Positions 22,056 through 32,828 of a stretch of DNA of 64,000 nt are shown in pieces. Source of the DNA: Bactericera cockerelli. Its lineage: Eukaryota > Arthropoda > Insecta > Hemiptera > Triozidae. The notes under the pieces were generated by a model. That model did not search any database and was not told the origin of the DNA. It saw only the letters and a program-made list of their open reading frames with translations. Position 1 is the stretch's first letter; each line of letters opens with the position of its first letter. Both the position numbers and the translations under genes were made by a program. The DNA is taken from positions 434,001-498,000 of the forward strand of contig CM044957.1 in assembly GCA_024516035.1 (NCBI GenBank), written 5' to 3'.

Positions 22056-22434
22056 CTTCGCCACTGTCTGGGTTTCGCGAATCTTTTGTTTCCCTAGCCA
22101 GTGGAAGCGTGGGTATTTAATTAAAATTAGCTCTAATAAAGGTGCTGGCTCTCAGAGATAATTAAGAGAAACTTGCCTCAAGAGGTTTTCCACGGAATTT
22201 TTTTTTTTCAAAAAGGATCGAGAAAAAAATCTTGCAAAGGATTATTTTCTACCTTAAAATTATCTCTGTCCTCCCCAGTATTTTGTTATTTTTTTGTCTT
22301 TCAGTATTTTTTCCCTATTATTTTTTTGCTATAGAAAAATTGTGACTTTATCTGTTGATGACTTTGGATTTGCGTTAAATTGAATTGTTATGAAGCGATT
22401 GTTATGAAGCGATGACGAAACATGTCGACGCTTC
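22056..22434. other. No gene recognised
   Basis: T-rich and A-rich runs. No supported feature. Confidence 0.3.
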
Positions 22435-22640
22435 TGATTTACAGCCTTTTTTATTTCTTAGCCATGAAACAGGAGCTACTATAAGTCAACTTCAGTAGCT
22501 TGATTGATAAGGCAACGGACTTGTAATCTGGAGGTCGGTGGTTTAAGTCCCAAGTTAGGCAAAAAAATGGTAAATCGATTTTGAGTAGTTGTGATATCAT
22601 CACGATTGTGATCAACACAAATATGATCAGAAGAAACGGT
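22435..22640 (+). repeat. SINE family D copy, next to a family A fragment
   Basis: 22440-22485 is a reversed scrap of family A. From 22492 the family D head reads TAGCTTGATTGATAAGGCAAC and GGAGGTCGGTGGTTTAAGTCC, with the body TTTTGAGTAGTTGTGATATC. Confidence 0.7.
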
Positions 22641-22729
22641 CGTTTCGCGGAGAACGCCTCCGAGAAACTACAATGCTTATATAACTTAAAATTTAACTAT
22701 GAAATAAGATTACAACATACATAAGCCAG

Positions 22730-22865
22730 CCAGCGTAGGATCATCAAAGTTAAGGAACGTCCTGCAAGGTGAGGACTTCGTGATGCTGGCATTCTGGCCT
22801 AACCCAGGCTGGGTGAGATTAATATGGGTGCTACCCATATTATGTTTCGTAAGTTTCGTCTGGCT
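22730..22865 (+). repeat. 5S-headed SINE with internal deletion
   Basis: CAGCCAGCGTAGGATCATC shows most of the 5S head deleted. Then AAGTTAAGGAACGTCCTGC and the shared body core to TGGGTGAGATTAATATGGG. Confidence 0.65.
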
Positions 22866-23479
22866 ATTCTTTTTTTTAATCTCATTTTATATTGCGGCCC
22901 TACAATTCAAATTTTGCCAAAAATGCAAACTATCTTGTGAGTATTTTTTTTTTTTTTTTTAAACAATCAATATTGTTAACGCTCATTTCCATCAGACTAT
23001 ATCTTGTAAACAAACCATATTTTGTAAACAATTCACTACTTCTCCAGTGCTTTCTTACGAAGTGCAGACATCTTTTTACTATCTTGTCGCTATTCTTAGC
23101 TCCATTTTTAGAATGGTCTAAAGCAGTAAAAACAATATTAATTTGTTCAACCCTAAGGAGAAGAAAAGTTTTTTCGCAGCATGTGGCAATGTGGCATACA
23201 TTATTCAGTCATTTTCAACTAATGTTTGTTACAACTGTTACATTTCATACCTAAGTTCAAACATATGTATCTATATTCATCGTCCACAGTTTGAATATTA
23301 CATCACCTACCTTTGAAACATCCTTCCAACAAAACAATAAAAACATATCCTGTCATTTTCGGTTTGAAACTTTCGGGAATATATTCACAAACACCCATCA
23401 GACAGACCCATTATCCTTTTTCAGTGTATTGATGTGTTTTTAATTACATTTGTAAATAAGTACATTTATGTACATAAAC
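22866..23479. other. No gene recognised
   Basis: AT-rich. The 120-codon plus-strand frame at 22892-23254 has no recognisable domain. Confidence 0.3.
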
Positions 23480-23487
23480 CTACATAT

Positions 23488-23996
23488 TAGGGTTGCCAGA
23501 CGTCCCGTATTTCCCGGGACGTCCCGTATTTTGGGCACTTTTCAAAATGTCCCGTACGGGACACGCGTGTCCCGTATTTTCCCCACTTTCACCATCTCCT
23601 CTGGTAATTTAGGTGATAATAAATTGATACAATACAGTAGGTATGTATATCATACTAAAATCAGAGTACAGACAGGAGAGTGAGAGAGAGAGAGAGAGAT
23701 TAAGATATTGGTAAAATTGTACCCAATTGTACCAATATCTCAATGGTAAAAAAGATTTTGTCAAAAAAAAATACAGTCTAATCAAAAATATGAGAAGTAA
23801 TAAATAAATCTGAATAGTAAAAAGTTGTTTTTAAAAATAAAGCTTTTTTCTTTCTTCCGAACATTGCAGCATGTGGGGGGGGGGGGGGGGGGGGTGTTAA
23901 AAAGGGCTTGTCCCGTATTTTCATCCAAAATCCCGTTTTTTTGGACGTTTTAGGTCTCTTGTCCCGTTTTGGGCTGGAAATGATCTGGCAACCCTA
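23488..23996. mobile_element. hAT-like MITE, 509 bp
   Basis: Ends TAGGGTTGCCAGAC and TCTGGCAACCCTA are inverted repeats. The flanks carry a perfect 8-bp duplication CTACATAT (23480-23487 and 23997-24004), the size typical of hAT elements. The interior is non-coding, with many TGTCCCGTATTTT repeats on one strand, a (GA)n tract near 23682 and a G run near 23877. Confidence 0.88.
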
Positions 23997-24439
23997 CTAC
24001 ATATACTCGTATATAAGTTATGTATTATTATATGCTTACATCACCTATATTATTTTAACTGGATCAGCAGATTCTCTCTGATCCACCTCTACCTTCAGCA
24101 GCGATCTCAGATTTTGTTCTCACCTCTGCATCGAGCAGACTCGCTGAAGTTTCTTTTAATATTTACGAAATAATATCGATCAGTATTCGAATATAATTAT
24201 TAAATTTATTAAATCTTAAATAATAATCATTTCATTGAACTTTGTCATTTTTATTTCCATATCTAATCATCTTTATATTTGCGATCGCGAATAGATCTGC
24301 AAATATAAGATATCTTAAGTTATAAAGTTATTTTCATTTCAATAAGTATTTTTCGAGTTAAGTGTTAAGAATTAATTTTAAGTGATTAAAAAATAAATAA
24401 ACTTTTTAAAAACTTAACCGTAAACTTGACTTATTTATC

Positions 24440-24455
24440 TGGCGCAGTCTTCCCG
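24440..24455 (+). other. Primer-binding site, copy 1
   Basis: TGGCGCAGTCTTCC follows the presumed LTR end. The first ten bases equal those of the complete element at 52328. This resembles the tRNA-Ser-type PBS of the 17.6/297 group (from memory). Confidence 0.6.
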
Positions 24456-25090
24456 GATAATTTTTAGGAAGTAAGCGAAAATTACCTCCTAAAAATCCGA
24501 ACTTCCTCCCGGAAAAAAAAAAAAAATAAATAAATAAAAAAAAAAATTTTTTTCTCAAGAATCAAAACTTTTCAAACACCCTATACTTGGATACATTCCC
24601 ATAGCAGCTCACGGACAGAGACCCGTTGTAATCTGCACATCCCCCTTCATCGTAGTTCCGTGAAGTCATAGCAGCAGTCAATCAAATCAGCCACTCATCC
24701 TGCGAGTCAGCATTATCAACCAGCCACTACTACGAGCACATACCTGTCATGCATCGAGTCATCGGGTTACTGTAAGTGTGCACCTTATCTATAAGACTTC
24801 ACAATCTACGTAGCAATTACCTATATACTTAACCTTATGTACTTTTCTCTTGCAAAGATATTATTAGCTACTATCTTCATTGGTATTATTACCATTCAAA
24901 CAGACAATATTCATTTTAATTTTATTTAATTTTAAAATCAAAATTTAAAACGGAGTCAGACACTGATTCCTCTGACAGTGGTTCAGATTATTTTCAGGAC
25001 CTGTGGTCAGGTCAAGAGTACTTAAAAAGCTCGGAACAAGAAACCAATCTCATAGATTTAATTACTAACCTTTCTTTAACAGAAACCAAA

Positions 25091-26161
25091 ATGGCACCAC
25101 CAGAATTAAAATCAGAACATCTAAAAATGATCCCGGAGTTTAATGGGGAAGTCCCGTTACTCCCAGATTTTATCTCAGTTGCGGAAAGTCTCGTAACTTA
25201 TTTTTACGATAATACAAATCCAAATAATTTTCAAAATTATTTTCTCCTCAATTCTCTAAAAAACAAAATCAAGGGTGATGCGAAACTCAACCTGAGTTCG
25301 CACACTATCACAAAATGGGCCGACTTGAAGCAGGCCTTGCTAAACACCTATGGTGATAAACGAGATTGTTACACGTTAACAATAGAACTCTGCAATATGA
25401 GACAACAAGGAAACGAATCGGCATTTGCTTTCCACGCGAGAATTCAGTCTCATATTAACTTACATGCTAGCTACGTTGCTACGCATGAAATTTCTGGTAG
25501 CGAACACGTGAACACGTATATCGCGACATTAGGCCTGAGGACCTTCCTGAAAGGACTCAAGGAACCGCTTGGTTCTCTCATGAGGACCAAAGATCCAAAG
25601 AGCCTCAACGAAGCTCTGAACGTTTTGACAAACGACTTTCAAGTAGACGCTACTTCATATCAAACATTCTCTCAACACAAACAATCCGTACAACAATATT
25701 CACCTCACAACCGAAACAACATGAAACAGAATAATTATCAACAGAATAATTATCAACAAAAATCTTTCCAAACTCAAAAGTACACTCAACAAAATCGGTT
25801 CTTTACACCAAATCCGCAACAACAACAAAAATCGCAACAAAATTATCAACAACAAAATTATCAACAACCTTACAGACCACCACAGTATAATCAACAATCC
25901 CAAAACGTATGGTCAAGACCATCCGGTCAAAACCTTCCAAAACCTACTCCTATGAGTATTTCGGTAAAAAACAATAAAAGTGCATTAAATAATATTGAAA
26001 TATGTAATGACTCTAATCAATGTCCGGATCTTGAATACGAACAAACCCAAGAAGAAGAACAGTACAACCCCGAAGTTGATTACCACGAACTATCAGCTGA
26101 AGCACCACCTGACGATGAAAATTTTCGTCTAATGGCCTCGGAACAAAATGCGGAACTCTAA
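25091..26161 (+). CDS. Gag polyprotein of gypsy-type element, copy 1
   Basis: Structural protein of the retroelement particle, 356 codons from ATG 25091. The N-terminal two thirds match the Gag at 53157 (MAPPELK..., KMIPEF.GEV, YGDKRD, LCNM, GLRTFL.GL.EPLGSLMR). The C-terminus is very Q/N-rich (about 195-270) and then acidic. No CCHC zinc knuckle is visible. The frame stays open upstream through an acidic stretch without an ATG, as in the second copy. The stop (TAA) overlaps the pol ATG as TAATG at 26159-26163. A slippery A AAT TTT lies 35 nt before the stop. Confidence 0.9.
   Translation: MAPPELKSEHLKMIPEFNGEVPLLPDFISVAESLVTYFYDNTNPNNFQNYFLLNSLKNKIKGDAKLNLSSHTITKWADLKQALLNTYGDKRDCYTLTIELCNMRQQGNESAFAFHARIQSHINLHASYVATHEISGSEHVNTYIATLGLRTFLKGLKEPLGSLMRTKDPKSLNEALNVLTNDFQVDATSYQTFSQHKQSVQQYSPHNRNNMKQNNYQQNNYQQKSFQTQKYTQQNRFFTPNPQQQQKSQQNYQQQNYQQPYRPPQYNQQSQNVWSRPSGQNLPKPTPMSISVKNNKSALNNIEICNDSNQCPDLEYEQTQEEEQYNPEVDYHELSAEAPPDDENFRLMASEQNAEL
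26119..26125 (+). promoter_or_regulatory. Candidate -1 slippery heptamer, copy 1
   Basis: A AAT TTT in the X XXY YYZ phase of gag. The -1 frame is open from here into pol. The other copy has G GAT TTT at the aligned codons (54131-54137). Confidence 0.6.
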
Positions 26162-26263
26162 TGAATTTAACCAATCATGAAAACCAGCTACCCTATTTCA
26201 CAACCTCAAACCCCAACTTCAAAATTTTAGTGGACACAGGGAGCACCAAATCTTTTATAAAAC
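26161..26263 (+). CDS. Pol start (protease), truncated by gap
   Basis: Begins MNLTNHE and includes the aspartic protease motif DTGSTKSF. Lost into the N run after 34 codons. Nearly the same start as pol of the complete element. Confidence 0.85.
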
Positions 26264-26363
26264 NNNNNNNNNNNNNNNNNNNNNNNNNNNNNNNNNNNNN
26301 NNNNNNNNNNNNNNNNNNNNNNNNNNNNNNNNNNNNNNNNNNNNNNNNNNNNNNNNNNNNNNN
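26264..26363. other. Assembly gap (100 N)
   Basis: Exactly 100 unknown bases, probably a placeholder of unknown true size, since the pol gene entering it does not emerge on the other side. Confidence 0.98.
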
Positions 26364-26726
26364 ATAAAAAAAAATATATAAGTTTTAGAATTTTGAATTC
26401 GTGTTGAAGGTAAAATATTAACGTGGGTAGCTGAAAGACAATGTTTTTGAAGTTCTATTAAAAGAAATTCAGGTAAAAGCATTATGAATTCAACAATGTG
26501 AGAAAGGTTCAACATTTTTTTGTACCTATAAAAAAATCCTTTTTTCGTTCTTTAGATATTTCTGTCAGGGACTTTGATCGCACAAGGACTATAAAGTGAA
26601 CATTGATTTTTCCTTATGATATTCTTTGCTATCTCCTATAATTTCCAATATAATCGTAATATATTTTTCTAAGAGGGATACTTTGTCAAGTAGTGTCATA
26701 ACTGGAGAGGAAAAGAATACGCTATT
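26364..26726. other. No gene recognised
   Basis: AT-rich. No continuation of the retroelement. Confidence 0.3.
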
Positions 26727-26922
26727 CTTCACTTGACTTGGATTTGAAATGTGAACTATTTATATTTACTATGAAATAACTATAAAAAGCTCACAGAGTC
26801 GACATGTTTCGTCATACTCCTGTAGGCATTTTCAAGACAATATGAAAATGACTACATTAGTAGGCGAAACATGTTATTTCATAGTATAAATATAAATAGT
26901 TCACATTTCAAATCCAAGTCAA
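26727..26922. repeat. Fold-back repeat, ~45-bp arms
   Basis: GACTTGGATTTGAAATGTGA ... ACTATGAAATA on the left is the inverse of TATTTCATAGT ... TCACATTTCAAATCCAAGTC on the right, with ~100 bp between. Probably a small MITE-like fold-back element. Confidence 0.75.
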
Positions 26923-27354
26923 TCAGAGACTAGTTATTCTTTTTCTCTCCAATAATGATAAAGATAAGCTTAAAGTTAAATTATCATATTTGTATTTAAA
27001 TTACAATCATGCTATTACAACTCCTCAAACTCGCTTTAAGTACTAAATATCTGTGTGAGGTATACAGATCACAGAACTACTCTGTAGCAATTAATTGCGA
27101 TTTAATTTTGATAGATTTTGATAGACAGCCCGGCGCTGTCTCTTTCTTTGTAATGGCGTTCCGAGGTGTTTGATCTAGCGTGATTTCGGGGAGCGGCACC
27201 TGTTTTTAGACCTATCACAGAACTACTATTAGGTATGTTTTTGATAATAATAAAAATACTCATTGAAAAAAGCAAACCGACAGATAGAGATAAAATCAAA
27301 GTTCATCTGTAAGTTTGGAAACCGAGCATTTTTTATTTGTTGATATTACAAAAA
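26923..27354. other. No gene recognised
   Basis: AT-rich. No supported feature. Confidence 0.3.
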
Positions 27355-27515
27355 GAGTCTGGCTGGGGGACCATAAACAGGGAGTAGACCAGCATTGTCT
27401 TGGTTCTAGGGGCCCTTGTCAATTATTAGCCTCCTTGTAAAGAGAGTGTTAGAAGTGCTGTTTCATTCCTCCACTGTCTGGCTACCATCGTTCACGATGA
27501 CGCCACCCTATGATG
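27355..27515 (+). repeat. Dispersed repeat, inverted partner at 41992-42150
   Basis: GGGAGTAGACCAGCATTGTC, GGGCCCTTGTCAATTATTAG and CGTTCACGATGACGCCACCC are found reversed at 41992-42150. Confidence 0.8.
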
Positions 27516-27902
27516 ATGATTACAAAAAGGAACACAGTACTTCTAAATTTTCCGAAATAGGTATTCGGAGGAAGTATAAACTTTTCAAAATGATATTAAT
27601 CGTAGGAATGTAGATGATTAAAAAAAAAAAAAAAAAAAAAAAAAATGAATTTTTAGGGTGAGTATTTATTTTATAAATTTTTGAATCATAAAAAACGAGT
27701 ACTTCGTTCATTTTTCTCCCTTCAGGCGAGGCACTAAGGATGCATGTAGCCAGCTTCATTATTTTGGGAGAGGTACCTGCACGTACACATAGATACATAT
27801 TTATAACAGAGTATTTTTTATTCAATTGCTTTTAATTGAAAGGGATTTTTATTATTCTCTACACATTTTTGTACAATAGATAAAAAATTATAAGGGAAGA
27901 CC
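27516..27902. other. No gene recognised
   Basis: AT-rich with a poly(A) run near 27622. No supported feature. Confidence 0.3.
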
Positions 27903-27970
27903 AGCATACGTCAGGATGGGCAAGGTGCAACACAGACCACAAGCGCGTCTAAAGTGGTCGATATGGTTAC
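27903..27970 (+). repeat. SINE family A fragment
   Basis: GATGGGCAAGGTGCAACACAGACCACAAGC and CTAAAGTGG segment of the family A body. Confidence 0.5.
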
Positions 27971-27999
27971 GGCTCGCCGCTAGGTTTGCAATGTAAACA

Positions 28000-28275
28000 A
28001 TCTAGCGCATGGATTCGTGAATTTAGCGCATGGATCCATGTATCTAGCGCATGGATCCGTGAATCTAGCGCATGGATCCGTGAATCTAGCGCGTGGATCC
28101 GTGAATCTAGCGCATGGATCCGTGAATCTAGCTCATGGATCCGTGAATCTAGCGCATAGATCCGTGAATCCAGCGCATAGATCCGTGAATCCAGCGCATG
28201 GATCCGTGAATCTAGCGCGTGGATCCATGTATCTAGCGCATGGATCCGTGAATCTAGCGCGTGGATCCGTAAATT
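28000..28275. repeat. 21-bp minisatellite, ~13 units
   Basis: Unit ATCTAGCGCATGGATCCGTGA with occasional substitutions. Because 21 is a multiple of 3, both strands stay open (27967-28281 minus, 28017-28277 plus). These are not genes. Confidence 0.95.
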
Positions 28276-28339
28276 AGACACTACCCAATGCTTGGACTTT
28301 CATTTCTCTATTTGAGTTTTTGGCTAGAAAATAATAAGA

Positions 28340-28618
28340 CTCTGAGGTTAGGTTTAGGTACTAGAGCATCAACCTCATTTAGTGGTTACCTTCCAATACA
28401 GAGTGTACCCCGTCTTCATATTACCCGACTAGGACTAATCGGGTCCTGTTATTCCAGCAGTAAGCTCAGAACGTATTATTATGTGGTCAAAATCTCAAAT
28501 GGGAGGATAACTTTGTCCCAGATGGGTTTCGAACCCACGACCTTTGGATTGCCAGAGCGCAGCCTTAAGCCCTTTTTTCAAAAGAGAGCTGTGTAACAGG
28601 TGTACCACTCATCTAAAA
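28340..28618 (-). repeat. tRNA-derived SINE related to family E
   Basis: Minus strand head has GGTCGTGGGTTCGAAACCC (B box), and the body has CATTTGAGATTTTGACCAC and AATAATACGTTCTGAGC. Confidence 0.65.
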
Positions 28619-29275
28619 AAATCTTTCTCTCGCATCACCTTGTTCTTTTACCTCTCATTAAAATAATTCTGTGTCCGTGAGATAGGCACAGGTACCTAAA
28701 TCACGGTGGTGAGAGGATTATATGGACGCCCAGATCTAATGTCTAGGCTCTTTGCATGTCCATTGATTCTGTTTGGTTTTAACGTACAGCTTTGAGATAA
28801 AAAATCAGGACGGGGGAATTCAACGCTCATTATATTCCACTAACTCCTCTGAGGGACCACCTAATTTCCTCCTTTCTTTTATTATAATTATTTCTTTACC
28901 TCTTTCTTATCATATCTACTCTCAAATGTCTATTCCTCTTTAAGTAATTTTAATCTACTTAAATATGAAACAAGACAACGCTTTGCAAATTAATCATTTC
29001 GAAGGAGAAGACAAAATTAATCGTCGCGAAACTGCTTTAAAATGAACACATTTTGCAAAGGTACTTCTTAATGGCTTCCCGGAAAGTTTCACCGATTTGC
29101 AACTTTTGCATTAATCCCGTTGTACATCATTTACGAGCTGTGTTCTTGGTTAGGTTAGGTACCCTAGCAATTAATTATTAAGAAATTCTTCTTCCAAGTT
29201 GTACTTTTGGGAAATTACTACATCAGAGCAAATTGAAAAGGACTTTCATGTGTGTTCTAGAAGATTTCTTAACGG
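28619..29275. other. No gene recognised
   Basis: AT-rich. Possible decayed family C tail near 28690-28810. Nothing else supported. Confidence 0.3.
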
Positions 29276-29410
29276 ACCTGATTGGCTTGATCGATAAGAA
29301 GGTGGACTTTTAATTTGGAGTTCGCTAATTTGATTCCCATGTTAAGCAAAAAATTAGTAAAGCGAGTTTGAGTAATTGTAATTTTATGATTAACAGAAAT
29401 AATGTGATAA
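29276..29410 (+). repeat. SINE family D, diverged
   Basis: TGGCTTGATCGATAAGAAGGTGG and GTAAAGCGAGTTTGAGTAATTG. Confidence 0.6.
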
Positions 29411-29494
29411 CTCATAAGAACTTTAATTCTTTTTTTTTAATCAAGAATATTTGTGTTATCATAAGTGTGGATTTACACTTGCTGAAAGTCATAT

Positions 29495-29580
29495 TTTTAA
29501 AATATTATCTGCCATACTTGGGACTCGACTCACTCAAACCACCGACCTCTAGACTACAGGTCAGGTTCAAGTTTTAAATG
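29495..29580 (-). repeat. SINE family D head fragment
   Basis: Plus strand CAAACCACCGACCTCTAGAC is the reverse of the family D anticodon/B-box side. Confidence 0.5.
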
Positions 29581-29689
29581 GCCTAATGGTACTTCATGTC
29601 TTGTATTGGCGGTATAAATAAAGCACTTCTTAAAATAACTTGAACAACAAATTCAATACTTTCAAATTCTCTAATACTCGTAATTCTAT

Positions 29690-29848
29690 TTTTAAAGGTT
29701 ATCATATTTGTGTTAATCACAATCGTCTTATCACTATTACTCAAAATAGCTCCAATAAATATTTGCTTCAATTGAGACACGAACCACCGACCTCCAGGTT
29801 ACGAGTCCGGCCCCTCTTATCCATCAAGCTACTGAGGTCGGTTATTAC
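29690..29848 (-). repeat. SINE family D
   Basis: Plus strand GAACCACCGACCTCCAGGTT and CATCAAGCTACTGAGGTCGG, plus body TATCATATTTGTGTTAATCAC. Confidence 0.75.
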
Positions 29849-29955
29849 TATCTTAAACAATCTATTATCAAAGATTTCACTCATTTATTTGAGGTATACA
29901 TACATACATAGGTTTTAAAAACAATATGTACATAAATTAATTGATATTGAGACAA

Positions 29956-30387
29956 TTACGGATGATAGATGTTGTGGAGAGAATGTTGAAGTCTTGATAA
30001 ATATTGTCTCTTGTTGGTGTCAATTTCGGTGGCTTTAAAGTACGCATATAATAAATCAGAATTTCTTTTCTTGGTCCAACGCGTACGGTCTTTGCGAGTA
30101 TTTCTTGTGGGCTGGATCTCATGCCCACTAGAAGACTCGGAATGACGAAATGAGATGTCATTCGAGAGAATTCTATTATTCGGTGATGTCGCACTGGCCC
30201 TTGTGGTAATGGGAGAGGATTCTGTCAGAGTGCCACTCGCTTCAGTCTCTGACGCCGGGAAATTGTCATTTCCAGATGTATGGGGGTTTCTTTGTCTCAG
30301 TGAGGCATGGCCTACTGGAACGTTATCAGCTCGGTCGATGTTAGTCGTGACTGCTTGTTCATTATCCTCGGGGTCGAACGAGGATGA
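29956..30387 (-). pseudogene. ATG-less retrotransposon ORF fragment
   Basis: An uninterrupted 144-codon frame on the minus strand from 30387 to TAA 29956-29958, with GC-richer, protein-like composition and no initiating ATG. The first ~95 residues are Ser/Thr/Asn-rich. The end carries a basic stretch followed by RTRWTKKRNSDLLYAYF and RQYLSRLQ. From memory this resembles the N-terminal region of insect non-LTR polyproteins with an RRRWT-type motif. I infer a 5' fragment of such an element. A host exon is the alternative. Confidence 0.5.
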
Positions 30388-31170
30388 TTATTATTACTAC
30401 TTCTACATAAAAATATAGCCATAATTATATTATGTAGTTTTAATTTAGACACACTTTATTTTTTTTCCTTTTTAGGCGCTTTAACTCTGCTGGAGCAGGT
30501 CGTTCGCGCCGAAACAGAAACACCTTTTATTATTTAAAAAAAATACCATATATAAATTAATATTTGGTTGGTTAAAATCAAAGTTCTATGTATAGTGCAA
30601 TGAAAAAAAAATATTTTGGTGTTGATGTTTTTTTACCTTTTATTAACTTCTGTTATTTGATACATTACAAGATTATTTGAATATCTGAGTGCACGGCAGT
30701 GCGCCAGGCCAAGTTCTAGCAAGCACAACAGTGTCTCTATTCTATTACATGAAGCTTTCACTCGTGTTTCACACCCTTTTATATTAGGTTCTTTGGACCA
30801 TTATACTATGAAAATTGGCAATAGTACATAGGAAAGACGGAAAATCAAAGTAAATTTGATAGCTATTTTATAAAATATATCTCTTAAAATATTTTTTATT
30901 CTTAAAATTTGATATTTTTAAAGTTATCATTTTTAATTGCATCATTTCAACACACTACGCATACACTACACACTAGACAAGGAAGGAGCCTAGAACACTA
31001 GTTCTAGACGTCACCCATATCAATCCTTCTAACACCATGACATCACACATGGACTCGGAAAGTAAAGAAAAGTAAGTTGATATAGTAAATTAATTTTCTT
31101 TGTGTTATTATTTTATCACAATTATAGTGGGGAGCTCAGAATTATAGAAAATTTTCCTTTTCCTTGAATA
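30388..31170. other. No gene recognised
   Basis: AT-rich. No supported feature. Confidence 0.3.
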
Positions 31171-31171
31171 T

Positions 31172-31380
31172 TCCAATATGTTCTTTTTGCCTATCATTCT
31201 GCCGCTGGTCACTGCTCACGTGAAAGCAGCTACTCATTTTTCCTCACGAGGCATGGACCCCGAACATCCAAGTACTGAGCAGAAAAATCCTGCTTCGCTG
31301 GGGATCGAACCAAGGTCACTATGCGTGCAATACCTAGAGGTGACTACTAAAAATAACTCGGAAAATGGGCATTGGTAATA
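31172..31380 (-). repeat. SINE family F
   Basis: Plus strand CTACTCATTTTTCCTCACGA, GACCCCGAACATCCAAGTAC and TGGGGATCGAACCAAGGTC are the reverse of the family F body and B box. Confidence 0.75.
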
Positions 31381-31419
31381 GACATGGTACATACAATAGT
31401 AATAAAAAAAATTGAAATC

Positions 31420-31508
31420 GGAGCAAAAATATATTTATTTATTTTACAAAAACGAACACAATACTTCCGATTTCTAATAGGTATTAGGAATTTCTCGGAA
31501 GTAAGAAG
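31420..31508 (-). repeat. Repeat H end fragment
   Basis: AACGAACACAATACTTCCGA, then TTCTAATAGGTATTAGGAAT: the reversed end of repeat H. Confidence 0.6.
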
Positions 31509-31509
31509 G

Positions 31510-31905
31510 TAAACTTGGCCGCAAAAAAGATATCATTACTTTTTCATGCTGAAAATCATGGAACTTGGCTCTGTTTTAAACACTAGTTTTTGGGGAGATT
31601 TTTGCTTGATAATAGACAATTAGACATTCTACTTACAAGAGTAATCTAAAAACCAGGTAAACTTGGCCCCAGAAACGATAGCACTACTTTTTCAGGCTGA
31701 ATCATGGAACTTGGCTCTGTTTTAAACGCTAGTTTTTTTGGGGGATTTCTGCTTCTGTAATTGCGGGCTGCTCCCAGTAATCTAAAAACCAGTTAAACTT
31801 GGCCTCAAAAAAGATAGCACTACTTTTTCAGGCTGAATCATGGAACTTGGCTCTGTTTTAAACGCTAGTTTTCTGGGGGATTTCTGCTTCTGTAATTGCG
31901 GGCTG
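31510..31905. repeat. Three direct repeats of ~130-150 bp
   Basis: AACTTGGCC..CAAAAAAGATA, TCATGGAACTTGGCTCTG and TTTTAAAC.CTAGTTTT recur from about 31512, 31664 and 31796. Units two and three share more (TTTCTGCTTCTGTAATTGCG). Confidence 0.8.
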
Positions 31906-32225
31906 CTCCCATGTGCATTGTTCGTCCGCCCCTCGAGTCCAAACATCTGAACTTGATGAATAAAACTGCGAACCCCAGGCTGCCATGTGAACGCTCGCAT
32001 GGATGCATTTGTAGCGGGTAATTTTATTTTCCGGAAAAAAATTCAATGTGGGTGTGTATATGTTACAGCTAGGTTTGATTTTTTCCGGGAAAATTAAATT
32101 CCCAAGCAGTTGAGTTGAGTAATACCCTAGTAATACCCTTGTACTTGAACTTACCGGTAGAATTATTTGTGCACTCACTATTTTTCCAGATAAACCGACT
32201 ACTCTATACTATATATTTCTAGTGG
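31906..32225. other. No gene recognised
   Basis: No domain in any frame. Confidence 0.3.
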
Positions 32226-32227
32226 TC

Positions 32228-32361
32228 TAAGGACGGAATTAATAGACAACATCAATAACTTAAGTCGTTGGTAAGTGTCGGTTTTCCCTATCTTACACAA
32301 TACGCAATCGGTGACTTAGCGCCACAGAGGTATTACAAAAACGTCTATTAATTCGGCCCTA
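32228..32361 (+). mobile_element. 130-bp MITE copy 5
   Basis: GGACGGAATTAATAGAC and GTCTATTAATTCGGCCCT ends. Abuts copy 6 in opposite orientation. Confidence 0.8.
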
Positions 32362-32498
32362 AGGGTGGAATTAATAGACGTTTTTGTAATACCTCTGTGG
32401 CGCTAAGTCACGGATTGCGTACTGTGTGAGATTGGGAAAACCGACACTTAGCAATATGACTTGTGATATTGACTTTGTCTATTAATTTCGCAGTAAAT
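32362..32498 (-). mobile_element. 130-bp MITE copy 6
   Basis: GGGTGGAATTAATAGACG start. Interior CTCTGTGGCGCTAAGTCACG. End TCTATTAATTTCGCAG. Confidence 0.8.
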
Positions 32499-32563
32499 TT
32501 GATACAACTTTTTTATCCATAAAAAATTCAATATTTTTGTTTTCATAGAAAACTAAGGGCGAA

Positions 32564-32660
32564 ATTATTTGACAAAATCGAGAAAGAAATGAATTAGTAT
32601 TATTTTTCCCAATCCTATACAGTACCCAATCCAATACTTAGCTCCATAGATGCTTTACGT
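32564..32660 (+). mobile_element. 130-bp MITE copy 7 (degenerate)
   Basis: GGGCGAAATTATTTGACAAA start, CCCAATCCTATACAGTACCC and CTTTACGTCTATCCCTCGG. Right end altered. Confidence 0.6.
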
Positions 32661-32695
32661 CTATCCCTCGGAGTATGGGGATTAATGTAGTCAAT

Positions 32696-32828
32696 TTAGG
32701 GCGGAATCAATAGACTTTTTTGTAATACCTCTGTGGCGCTAAGTCAGGGATTGCGTACTGTCCAAGATGACGAATACCGATGCTAAGCAATTAATTAAGT
32801 TATCAATTTTGTCTATTAATTCCGCCGT
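32696..32828 (-). mobile_element. 130-bp MITE copy 8
   Basis: TTAGGGCGGAATCAATAGAC start, TAATACCTCTGTGGCGCTAA interior, TCTATTAATTCCGCC end. Confidence 0.8.

Larger units (their letters stand above)
24050..26263 (+). mobile_element. Gypsy/errantivirus-like element, 5' part, cut by assembly gap
   Basis: Contains a probable 5' LTR (left edge unclear, ending near 24440), a primer-binding site, gag and the first codons of pol. It then runs into 100 N. Gag and the PR start are homologous to but clearly diverged from the element at 51932-60067, so this is a different subfamily and not a duplicate. No matching 3' part is seen after the gap. Confidence 0.85.

Noticed and set aside
22892..23254. 120-codon plus-strand ORF as a gene
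   Set aside because: Low-complexity start, no domain, no promoter or splice evidence.
25700..25903. Leu/Ile-rich membrane protein on the minus strand
   Set aside because: Antisense of the Q/N-rich Gag tail.
27967..28281. Heptapeptide-repeat ORFs on both strands
   Set aside because: Product of a 21-bp minisatellite, a multiple of three.
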